A DNA stretch of 5,120 nucleotides from CAMCVE01 sp039920645 (GTDB taxonomy: Bacteria > Bdellovibrionota > UBA2428), in NCBI GenBank assembly GCA_039920645.1, contig JBDSDI010000235.1, forward strand, positions 1-5,120. Reading direction: 5' to 3'. Made by a program: the position numbers and the translations under genes. Below are positions 1 through 5,120 of this stretch, in pieces. The number at the start of each line of letters is the position of its first letter. The stretch's first letter is position 1. Below the pieces are notes generated by a model, which searched no databases, was not told where the DNA came from, and saw only the letters and a program-made list of their open reading frames with translations.

Positions 1-2212
1 TGGCGAGGCGAGACTGCACGAGGTACCACGTGTCTCCGCCATCGACGCTGCGATAGATGAGGGACGTAGGCCCGGTAGAGGTCCCCGTAAGGCCCAGTAA
101 AAGGTCTTTGCCGAAGATGCCATTGTCAGGCGAGAAGGCCGAGCTGATGAATCCGCCACTGGGCGTGAAGCCGAGATCAACGGGACTTGGCCAGATTCGC
201 TGCCCTGGGCTAGCGACCGCGGGATTGAGTTCTACGAAAGAAGTTGTCGTGTCTGCAGCGTAAATGGGTTTTTTGTGGAAACGGAAGTCCGTTCCCTGTG
301 CCGTGAGGGAAACGATCCACCGTTCTCCCGAGATTGTTCCCATAATCGTCGTATCGATTAATGGATAGCCGTAATCGAGTTGTTCACTGGTCGAAGCGGA
401 GCAATTAGCGAGGCCAAGAGGGCACGCGCGGAACGCTTGTTTCAACGTGCTGCCATCTAAATATCGAGCCAGAATCAAACCTTTGTCCGCATCGACGTGA
501 AGCTTGAGATCTGAGGCATCATTTGTAAGGGGTAATGCGGTGACAGGAAGGGGTGCGCCCCACGACAGTATGCCCGCGGACGCTGCGCTTCCTGGAACGC
601 CGACCTTGACGGTGAGTGGGGCGCCACTCGAGATTCCGAAACCTGCCACCAGTAGTCCGTTGCTACTCGTGACGGATGCCGAAAGATCTCCCGTTAGGCC
701 GTTGTTTGTAAAATCGCACCACGATAAAAGTCCGCAGTCCGTGGGCATGCCATCATTGAAAACTAATGCCGAAGAATTAAAGAGGGAAGGACGCACTGGC
801 GAACCCGCGAGCACGATCGGAAAAAATCCATCCGTCGAGCGAGCGTATTTCTGGAGTGTAAAAGTGCCAGAAATCGAATTTGCTGGAGGCGACAAGGGTG
901 TACTCGTCGCGTTTGAAGCGAGGAATCCGTTTTGAGGAAGATTACTCGGAACAGAATTTTCGGGCGGAACGATCTCGATACGAGACGGAGCAGTACTCCC
1001 CTGAAAGTAAAGGCTACGACTGTCATCCCGGCTGGCAAATCCGAGCAAGCTTTGGGGCGGCAGGTATGAGGAATCAGCGTAGTAGCCCGGCGATCCGGGT
1101 ACCCAGTATTGGAGTGGCTTGAAAGGTGGCCTTGAGTTGACGACGGCGATCCAACTGTGCCGAGGGTCCGGACTCGAGCTGACCACAGGTGTGAATCGGA
1201 AGAATTCTGTAGCACCGGCTCCGGTTTCAAAGCTTGCTACCGAACGGTCAGCCATCGCGAATAGATAAGAGGCTTTTCCTCCCGAGCAGGCGACTGTTTC
1301 TGAAGGACTCGATCCACTCAGCAGACCGGTCACAGAGGTGGCGTGTTCGACGAGGATCTGATCTGATCCAGGGGGGCATTGAAGAGTCATCGGTCCCTGG
1401 CGAACCGATGTACCAATGCAGCGGTGGGAATAACCAACCAGATCACCGATAACGGTCTGGCAGTAGGTCGGTCCGCCTTCGTCGAAGTACCATTTCATGG
1501 GCGAAGTCACTTGAGGATAGGGGCTACTGCCGCCATGGTCGCAGCCGTATTCCTGAGGGCGATCGCTCGCCCAGGGAAGCCGATTCATCGAAACCGTTTG
1601 CCGTCCGGGAGCGAGCGTAACAACGTTGCTGTAGTAGAAGAACCCGAGCTGACCGAAAGGTTTCTGCGCTAACTTAAGTCCGGCGGGGGCTTTGTCATCA
1701 TTAATCACGTAGTCGCCATATTTTAAAAGAGGGTGAACTCCTCCGGAGGAATCTTTAAGAAGCGAGGTCACAATTTTTTTGGAACAGTTCGGGTCATCCG
1801 AGTAGGGATTCAAAAATCCCACCAGATCAAAACGGCGGTTGCTGCCCGCGGCGACTGAAATAGCGGCATCCGCACCATAGACATAGGGCCCGTAAATTTT
1901 CCCGAAGGCCGGAATTTTTGGAACACCAGCAGGGCAAGAGTTTTTGTCATCTTTGCCATGGTTTTCGGTTCCCTCGGCGTTGAGGCCGTCTCCCGTCACA
2001 TGCACGACGTAACACATTCGGTTTTTAATAAGTCCCGAAGGCGCCACGTCGATGGCAAATCCGTCGATGGCTGGGATCGCTGCGATCGACGCCTGATCGG
2101 AAACCTTTCCGTCAAACACGAGACTCACTTGAGTCGGTGCATCTCCCGAGCACGCCGAGAGAAAGAACAGACCGCAACATAAGACAAAGGACGTACAGCT
2201 CATTTTATTCAT
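1..2212 (-). CDS. Large cysteine-rich lipoprotein with Asp-box motif, 3' end missing
   Basis: The frame is open from the ATG at 2212 to the window edge: 737 codons with no stop, so the gene continues beyond position 1. Residues 1-20 look like a lipoprotein signal peptide: Lys3, a hydrophobic core (FVLCCGLFF) and a lipobox LSAC with Cys21 as the lipidated residue. The mature protein is therefore probably anchored in the outer membrane. It has twelve more cysteines (67, 93, 143, 224, 251, 265, 279, 309, 493, 499, 597, 604), an even number that would suit disulfides. Residues 106-135 carry a G-x-x-YGPYVYGAD stretch followed by AAGSNRRFDLVGF, perhaps part of a beta-rich module. Residues 722-729, SVDGGDTW, match the Asp-box (BNR) consensus S-x-D-x-G-x-T-W, seen in beta-propellers of sialidase-like and other secreted proteins. 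One Asp-box does not prove an enzyme. No good Shine-Dalgarno precedes 2212; an in-frame ATG at 2227 and Met4 (2203) are alternatives, but 2212 gives the best signal peptide. I do not recognise the gene; its function is unknown. Confidence 0.85.
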   Translation of the reverse strand, partial: MNKMSCTSFVLCCGLFFLSACSGDAPTQVSLVFDGKVSDQASIAAIPAIDGFAIDVAPSGLIKNRMCYVVHVTGDGLNAEGTENHGKDDKNSCPAGVPKIPAFGKIYGPYVYGADAAISVAAGSNRRFDLVGFLNPYSDDPNCSKKIVTSLLKDSSGGVHPLLKYGDYVINDDKAPAGLKLAQKPFGQLGFFYYSNVVTLAPGRQTVSMNRLPWASDRPQEYGCDHGGSSPYPQVTSPMKWYFDEGGPTYCQTVIGDLVGYSHRCIGTSVRQGPMTLQCPPGSDQILVEHATSVTGLLSGSSPSETVACSGGKASYLFAMADRSVASFETGAGATEFFRFTPVVSSSPDPRHSWIAVVNSRPPFKPLQYWVPGSPGYYADSSYLPPQSLLGFASRDDSRSLYFQGSTAPSRIEIVPPENSVPSNLPQNGFLASNATSTPLSPPANSISGTFTLQKYARSTDGFFPIVLAGSPVRPSLFNSSALVFNDGMPTDCGLLSWCDFTNNGLTGDLSASVTSSNGLLVAGFGISSGAPLTVKVGVPGSAASAGILSWGAPLPVTALPLTNDASDLKLHVDADKGLILARYLDGSTLKQAFRACPLGLANCSASTSEQLDYGYPLIDTTIMGTISGERWIVSLTAQGTDFRFHKKPIYAADTTTSFVELNPAVASPGQRIWPSPVDLGFTPSGGFISSAFSPDNGIFGKDLLLGLTGTSTGPTSLIYRSVDGGDTWYLVQSRLA

Positions 2213-2270
2213 AATCGTTACGTTCATTATCGGTGTTTCGTAGACCGATCTTATTGAAGGTTTTGTTAAG

Positions 2271-2296
2271 GGGCCTCAGTGGTACCACTCCGGCCC
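2271..2296. promoter_or_regulatory. 26-bp imperfect palindrome, possible operator
   Basis: The core AGTGGTACCACT (2278-2289) is a perfect 12-bp palindrome. It is flanked symmetrically by GGGCC (2271-2275) and GGCCC (2292-2296), with two mismatched positions on each side. In total 22 of 26 positions obey the symmetry, centred between 2283 and 2284. It lies about 59 bp upstream of the lipoprotein start and about 230 bp upstream of the motor operon. A dyad of this size and position fits the site of a dimeric repressor or activator. No T-run follows, which argues against a terminator. The symmetry is seen directly; the regulatory role is inferred. Confidence 0.45.
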
Positions 2297-2304
2297 TCCC
2301 GCAC

Positions 2305-2327
2305 CGCTTAAACGGAACTTAACAGCG
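2305..2327. repeat. Short inverted repeat beside the palindrome
   Basis: The arms CGCTTAA (2305-2311) and TTAA-ca-GCG (2319-2327) pair over seven positions, with a 2-nt bulge in the right arm and a 7-nt loop. It begins nine bases after the 26-bp palindrome. It may belong to the same regulatory site or be chance; the stem is short and AT-rich in the middle. Confidence 0.2.
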
Positions 2328-2403
2328 CGAACGCTCAGGGTTTGTTACAACTACAACATCCACCCAATCGAAGAGTAGGATGTAGGCGTTGATTTCGATG
2401 AGC

Positions 2404-2440
2404 TGGGGAAAAGGATACGCAATGTATCCCCGTTTCCTTA
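2404..2440 (+). promoter_or_regulatory. Extended hairpin in the probable leader of the motor operon
   Basis: An inner stem GGATAC/GTATCC (2413-2418 with 2424-2429) closes a 5-nt loop, GCAAT. After a small asymmetric internal loop (A2412 against 2430-2432) an outer stem pairs TGGGGAAA (2404-2411) with TTTCCTTA (2433-2440), including two G-U pairs. This gives 14 pairs, ending about 77 nt before the Shine-Dalgarno of the TolQ-like gene. No U-run follows, so it is not a standard terminator. It could be an mRNA stability or control element, or a protein-binding dyad in DNA. Whether it is transcribed depends on a promoter I cannot locate. Confidence 0.35.
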
Positions 2441-2516
2441 TCTCGTTATCGGGTTCGCGGCGCTAAGGTCTCTTCGATAAATCCATTTCGACCAGACACT
2501 CGCTGCTCATTGCATG

Positions 2517-2521
2517 AGGAG
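2517..2521 (+). promoter_or_regulatory. Ribosome binding site that decides the TolQ-like start
   Basis: AGGAG at 2517-2521 lies seven bases before the ATG at 2529. An in-frame ATG at 2514 sits immediately before this motif and would make the Shine-Dalgarno part of the coding sequence, adding five residues (MRRRS) that are not expected in this family. The start at 2529 is therefore preferred. Confidence 0.85.
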
Positions 2522-2528
2522 AAGGTCC

Positions 2529-3209
2529 ATGGAATTTCTGTCGTTCATTCAAGATCATTTCACGCACGCAGCCCCCGTCTTGCTCGCAGCATTTTTCGGC
2601 GTCACGATCATCATTGAGCGCGGTCGCGCGCTGCTTCAGACCTATCCGCTCAAGGACACGCACGGTTTTATGCAGAGAATCGAAGAGTTTGTAGGTCGCA
2701 ACGAAATCGCTCAGGCCATCGCTCTTTGCGATCAACATATCGAGAAGCCCGTCGCTAAAGTCGTCAAGACTGCGCTCCTCAGATCCCATCTGCCCGACGA
2801 AGCCGTCGAGCAGGGCTTGGGCATCGCAATATCCGAAGAAGGTCAGAAGATCGGCAAGCGCACGCCCTTCCTAGCGACCATCGCGAACGTCGCGACGTTG
2901 ATGGGTCTCTTTGGAACGATCATGGGTCTGATCCAATCCTTTAAGGCCGTCGCCGATGCCGATCCTGCGCAAAAGTCCGCATTGCTCTCGGCCGGTATCT
3001 CGACCGCGATGAACGCGACGATGCTGGGTCTTGGCGTCGCGATTCCCTGCATGGTCGCCTACGCCTTTCTCATGAATCGCAGCAACAAGCTTCAAGCCGA
3101 CGTCGAAGAATCCGCACTCAAAACTCTCGACGTTCTGCGCATGCGTTACTTCCGTCCCGAACTCTCGAACGGTCGCGGCGCTCATAAGGGCATCCAAGGT
3201 GCCGCTTAA
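2529..3209 (+). CDS. MotA/TolQ/ExbB family proton-channel protein
   Basis: Predicted inner-membrane subunit of a proton-driven energy-transducing motor, 226 residues, normal for the TolQ/ExbB family. Membrane segments: about 13-30 (APVLLAAFFGVTIII), 113-137 and 152-181. The family signature is clear. The second segment has FLATIANVATLMGLFGTIMG and the third has GISTAMNATMLGLGVAIP. Thr123 in ATLMGLFGT and Thr164 in NATMLGL fall where ExbB/TolQ proteins carry their pore threonines. The long cytoplasmic part between segments 1 and 2 (about 31-110) is helical and charged, as in the family. It is first in the operon; its stop overlaps the ATG of the next gene by one base (TAATG). Followed by two ExbD-like genes and a TPR gene, it most resembles AglR-type TolQ homologues of Agl-Glt motors, but true TolQ or ExbB roles cannot be excluded from one sequence. 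The family call is very secure; the specific role is inferred. Confidence 0.95.
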   Translation: MEFLSFIQDHFTHAAPVLLAAFFGVTIIIERGRALLQTYPLKDTHGFMQRIEEFVGRNEIAQAIALCDQHIEKPVAKVVKTALLRSHLPDEAVEQGLGIAISEEGQKIGKRTPFLATIANVATLMGLFGTIMGLIQSFKAVADADPAQKSALLSAGISTAMNATMLGLGVAIPCMVAYAFLMNRSNKLQADVEESALKTLDVLRMRYFRPELSNGRGAHKGIQGAA

Positions 3210-3649
3210 TGAGTCACGTTGAATCCGGGGGCCAGAAAGGCTCGCAAGATTTCGAGCTGAACCTGGCTCCGATCATCGACTGTCTCGTGGTGCTCATCGC
3301 CTTCCTTATGGTGTCGCTGAGCTATCTCTCGATTCAGATGCTCGATGCAGGCATCACTTCGCCCGGCGGTCTTTCGCAGGTCGACACCTCGGTCCTTTCG
3401 ATCGAGGTGAAGATCGAGACCGCGAACCTACTTGACGTCAGCGTCATGCAAGGTGGCAAGAAACTTTCAAACCAAAAAGTCGAACGCGCCGCTTGGGCTA
3501 CAGAACTCAAAGGCATCGTCGCAAAAATGGACCGCAAACCTGCAACCGCTCTTATCAGCGCACAAGACGACATCTCCTACGATGTCGTAGTGCAGACCTT
3601 AGACGAACTGAAAAGTTTCGTACCCCAGGTTCAGCTGAGCGGTTTCTGA
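3209..3649 (+). CDS. ExbD/TolR family biopolymer transport protein (first copy)
   Basis: Partner of the TolQ-like channel: a bitopic inner-membrane protein of 146 residues. A short cytoplasmic N-terminus (1-18) leads into one membrane segment (about 19-43), LNLAPIIDCLVVLIAFLMVS. Asp24 stands where ExbD/TolR proteins have the essential proton-carrying aspartate, and the preceding Pro21 of the LNLxPxID motif is kept. The rest is periplasmic and ends in the typical ExbD C-terminal fold, with a strand ATALISAQDD (112-121) and a helix VVVQTLDELKSF (126-137). The ATG overlaps the stop of the upstream gene by one base, with AAGG at 3196-3199 as a plausible Shine-Dalgarno, which indicates coupled translation. 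Having two ExbD genes after one TolQ-like gene is the arrangement of aglR-aglQ-aglS in Myxococcus. The family is certain; equivalence to one particular Agl protein is not shown. Confidence 0.93.
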   Translation: MSHVESGGQKGSQDFELNLAPIIDCLVVLIAFLMVSLSYLSIQMLDAGITSPGGLSQVDTSVLSIEVKIETANLLDVSVMQGGKKLSNQKVERAAWATELKGIVAKMDRKPATALISAQDDISYDVVVQTLDELKSFVPQVQLSGF

Positions 3650-3658
3650 GATCCGAAC

Positions 3659-3664
3659 AAGGAG
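3659..3664 (+). promoter_or_regulatory. Shine-Dalgarno that favours a GTG start
   Basis: AAGGAG at 3659-3664 directly abuts an ATG at 3665, leaving no spacer, which is too close for normal initiation there. The in-frame GTG at 3671 lies six bases after the motif, an ordinary spacing. No other Shine-Dalgarno-like run is seen upstream of 3665. Confidence 0.6.
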
Positions 3665-3670
3665 ATGAAC

Positions 3671-4174
3671 GTGTCGTTTAACAAAGGCCTCAAAAGCTCG
3701 CCCTGGAAAAAGTCGGCCAAAGGCCGCGCCAGCGGCGACGTGTCGCTGAACATCACGGCGATGGCCGACATCTTTACGGTATTGCTCGTCTTCCTGCTGA
3801 AGAGCTACGCCTCGGGCGCGATGGCCGTCAATACGACCGCCGAACTGAGCTTACCGAGCGCGAAGAACCAGTCCACACTCGTCGAAGCGACAAAGATCGA
3901 AATCTCGGCCGAACATCTCGTCGTTGAAGGTGAGTCGATCGTCGCATTGCACAACTTTAAGTTCCCTTCCGACGATCTCCTGCCCGTTGGAATCTCGAAG
4001 AAACTCTTCGAGACTCTCAAGGCCAACAAGGATAAATCCCAAGATCCTTCGAACTCCAAGGTTATTATCCTGGCCGATAAGGGCGTTCCCTACAGCTCGT
4101 TGAAAGTGATTCTCACGAGTGCGGCCGGTAGTGGCCTCACCGACTTCAAGCTCGCCGTGAAGGGAATGGAATGA
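3671..4174 (+). CDS. ExbD/TolR family biopolymer transport protein (second copy)
   Basis: Second TolR-like subunit of the motor, 167 residues from the GTG at 3671 (169 if the ATG at 3665 is used). The start was chosen on Shine-Dalgarno spacing. It has a basic cytoplasmic N-terminus (KKSAKGR) and one membrane segment, about 30-50. The segment has the ExbD-type motif LNITAMADIFTVLLVFLLKS, with Asp33 as the expected proton-carrying residue. The proline usual three residues before this aspartate is alanine here (Ala30), unlike in the first copy. The periplasmic part ends in the family's conserved C-terminus, ADKGVPYSSLKVIL (135-148). The protein is clearly different from the first ExbD copy, so the pair is not a recent duplication. 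The gene follows the first copy after about 20 nt, and its stop overlaps the start of the TPR gene. It would join the TolQ-like protein and the first ExbD copy in one inner-membrane complex, perhaps as a heterodimer; that is inference. Confidence 0.92.
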   Translation: MSFNKGLKSSPWKKSAKGRASGDVSLNITAMADIFTVLLVFLLKSYASGAMAVNTTAELSLPSAKNQSTLVEATKIEISAEHLVVEGESIVALHNFKFPSDDLLPVGISKKLFETLKANKDKSQDPSNSKVIILADKGVPYSSLKVILTSAAGSGLTDFKLAVKGME

Positions 4175-5120
4175 TGCGTTTCTCGTCACTCCATATCGCG
4201 TCCTTCGTTCTAGCTGTAGCGACCTCGTCGCTGCATGCCGAGGACGACGCCATGGAAATGAAAGTCTTGAAGGGCGCGGAGCACAAGGACCGCGTCGTTG
4301 ACCAGGCGGCCGTCGCTATTCAGCGCGAAGGCATCCGTCGCATCGAAAAACTTCTGAACGGCAAGCTTCCGGAACAGAAAGAATCTGATCTGAACTTCCA
4401 ACTTGGCATTGCACGTTTAGAAGCCGCCGCGATCCAGTTCCGCATCAGTCACGAGAAAGCCCATCGTGGAAACGGCAAACTCGATCTGAGCGCTTACAAC
4501 AAGGAAATGGAACAGGCCGTTGTGGTCCTCACGCGTTTCCTGACCCGCTTCCCCAAAGATCCCCGGACCCCCGAGGTCCTCTTCATGCGCGGCACTGCGC
4601 ACGACGAATCCAAGAACCGGGTCCAGGCCCGCAAGGACTTCGAAGATCTCTGGAAGCGTTTCCCCGAGGTTCCCGAAACAAGTCCCGCGCTCATGAGACT
4701 CGCCGAACTTGCCGTGGAAGACGAAGACCATGCGCGTGCCGTGCGCTATTTGGCTCCTCTCGAGAAGCGTCCCGATGATGCCCACTATCCCTTCGCTCTC
4801 TACAAACTTGCCTGGGCCCAGTTCAACCTCGGTAACATCCGCAGTGCGCTCGATTACATCGGCAAGCACATCAAATTCTACGACGACCGTTTCCATAAGT
4901 ACGGGAACCTCGAAAGCTCGGAAATGGCGATGCGCGAGAATTCCCTCAAAGACATCTCGCTCTTCTACTTCGAAGGAATTCAAAAAGACGTCTCGGGTTT
5001 CGGCCTCGAGAAGAGCTTCAAGGAATTCCAGAATTACGCGGGGATCAATCCCACCGACCTGACCGTTGTGCGCTTTACGGCGCTCCTGCGTACGCGCAAC
5101 AACGACTCCGAACTGACCCG
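4171..5120 (+). CDS. Secreted TPR-repeat protein of the motor operon, 3' end missing
   Basis: The frame stays open from 4171 to the window edge: 316 residues seen, no stop. The start overlaps the upstream stop (ATGATG over TGA). Either ATG 4171 or the in-frame ATG 4174 may be used; AAGGGA at 4160-4165 serves both. Residues 1-23 form a signal peptide with likely cleavage after LHA, so the mature protein is probably periplasmic. Residues about 114-235 contain TPR-like helical pairs of the YbgF/CpoB kind: LTRFLTRFPKDPRTPEVLFM, then ARKDFEDLWKRFPEVPETSP and ALYKLAWAQFNLGNIRSALD, with spaced Ala, Leu, Tyr/Phe and Pro residues. Further helices follow. TPR proteins scaffold protein complexes. Next to TolQ and TolR homologues this one may connect the motor to the cell envelope, as TPR proteins such as GltE (AglT) are proposed to do in Myxococcus gliding. 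It could instead be a CpoB-like coordinator, but it is already longer than CpoB. The TPR call is secure; the role is inferred. Confidence 0.88.
   Translation, partial: MMRFSSLHIASFVLAVATSSLHAEDDAMEMKVLKGAEHKDRVVDQAAVAIQREGIRRIEKLLNGKLPEQKESDLNFQLGIARLEAAAIQFRISHEKAHRGNGKLDLSAYNKEMEQAVVVLTRFLTRFPKDPRTPEVLFMRGTAHDESKNRVQARKDFEDLWKRFPEVPETSPALMRLAELAVEDEDHARAVRYLAPLEKRPDDAHYPFALYKLAWAQFNLGNIRSALDYIGKHIKFYDDRFHKYGNLESSEMAMRENSLKDISLFYFEGIQKDVSGFGLEKSFKEFQNYAGINPTDLTVVRFTALLRTRNNDSELT

Larger units (their letters stand above)
2213..2528. other. Divergent intergenic region
   Basis: This stretch of about 315 bp separates the start of the minus-strand lipoprotein gene from the start of the plus-strand motor operon, so promoters for both should lie here. 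I see no credible reading frame and no tRNA. No -35/-10 pair with good hexamers and a 16-18 bp spacer stands out on either strand. What it does hold is several inverted repeats: 2271-2296, 2305-2327, a weak one with arms ACATCC (2356-2361) and GGATGT (2378-2383), and 2404-2440. None is followed by a T-run on either strand, so they are not ordinary rho-independent terminators. Confidence 0.7.

Noticed and set aside
504..935. A 143-residue plus-strand reading frame
   Set aside because: It is antisense to the lipoprotein gene and has no recognisable domain or ribosome binding site, so it is a shadow of the opposite strand.
995..1015. SLYFQGS in the lipoprotein (residues 400-406), resembling a TEV protease site
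   Set aside because: The full ENLYFQ-G/S site is not present (SRSLYFQG instead), and the surrounding sequence is ordinary for the gene with no sign of a construct.
763..1230. A 155-residue minus-strand reading frame starting with TTG
   Set aside because: It lies inside the lipoprotein gene on the same strand in another frame. The lipoprotein frame is open for 737 codons and has a signal peptide; this one is low-complexity, rich in Arg and Ser, with no ribosome binding site.
2226..2231. GATAAT on the minus strand as a -10 box for the lipoprotein gene
   Set aside because: It matches five of six consensus bases but has no -35-like hexamer at 16-18 bp, and it would leave a leader of only about ten bases without a ribosome binding site.
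2271..2296. The large palindrome as a bidirectional terminator
   Set aside because: The region lies between two divergent starts, where no transcript should end, and no T-run follows on either strand.
2463..2789. A 108-residue minus-strand reading frame across the start of the TolQ-like gene
   Set aside because: It overlaps a clear TolQ/ExbB-family gene and its own ribosome binding site on the other strand, and shows no domain.
4417..4983. A 188-residue minus-strand reading frame
   Set aside because: It is antisense to the TPR gene. Its Phe, Val and Glu-rich composition is what the complement of this C-ending codon usage yields.

Overview
The window holds two divergent transcription units separated by a gene-free stretch of about 315 bp (2213-2528). 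The left half is one long minus-strand reading frame, open from a start at 2212 to the left edge. It encodes the first 737 residues of a large, cysteine-rich lipoprotein that ends, at the window edge, in an Asp-box (BNR-type) motif. The right half is a tightly packed plus-strand operon: a TolQ/ExbB-family proton-channel subunit (2529-3209), two different ExbD/TolR-family subunits (3209-3649 and about 3671-4174), and the first 316 residues of a secreted TPR-repeat protein (4171 to the right edge). The genes overlap by 1-4 nt or sit within about 20 nt of each other, so they are almost certainly co-transcribed.

The layout (one TolQ-like gene, two TolR-like genes, then a periplasmic TPR protein) resembles the Agl-Glt type motors of Myxococcota and their homologues in Bdellovibrionota. 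It is unlike a canonical tol-pal operon (tolQ-tolR-tolA-tolB-pal) or a TonB-ExbB-ExbD set; no TonB, TolA or TolB is visible here. Together with the large lipoprotein and a moderately high GC content with C-ending codons in the operon, this points to a Gram-negative bacterium of the old 'deltaproteobacterial' group, most likely Bdellovibrionota (Bdellovibrio/Oligoflexus-like) or Myxococcota. That assignment is an inference from layout and style, not from a marker gene.

Expected working of the operon: the TolQ-like protein (three membrane segments with the conserved channel threonines) and the two ExbD-like proteins (one membrane segment each with the conserved aspartate) would form an inner-membrane stator driven by proton flow. 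The TPR protein, exported to the periplasm, would couple or scaffold the motor to envelope partners encoded beyond the right edge. The lipoprotein is transcribed the other way and need not be functionally linked.

The intergenic region is rich in dyads: a 26-bp imperfect palindrome near the lipoprotein start, a smaller dyad next to it, and an extended hairpin in the probable leader of the motor operon. No RNA genes, CRISPR arrays, insertion sequences or rho-independent terminators were seen.
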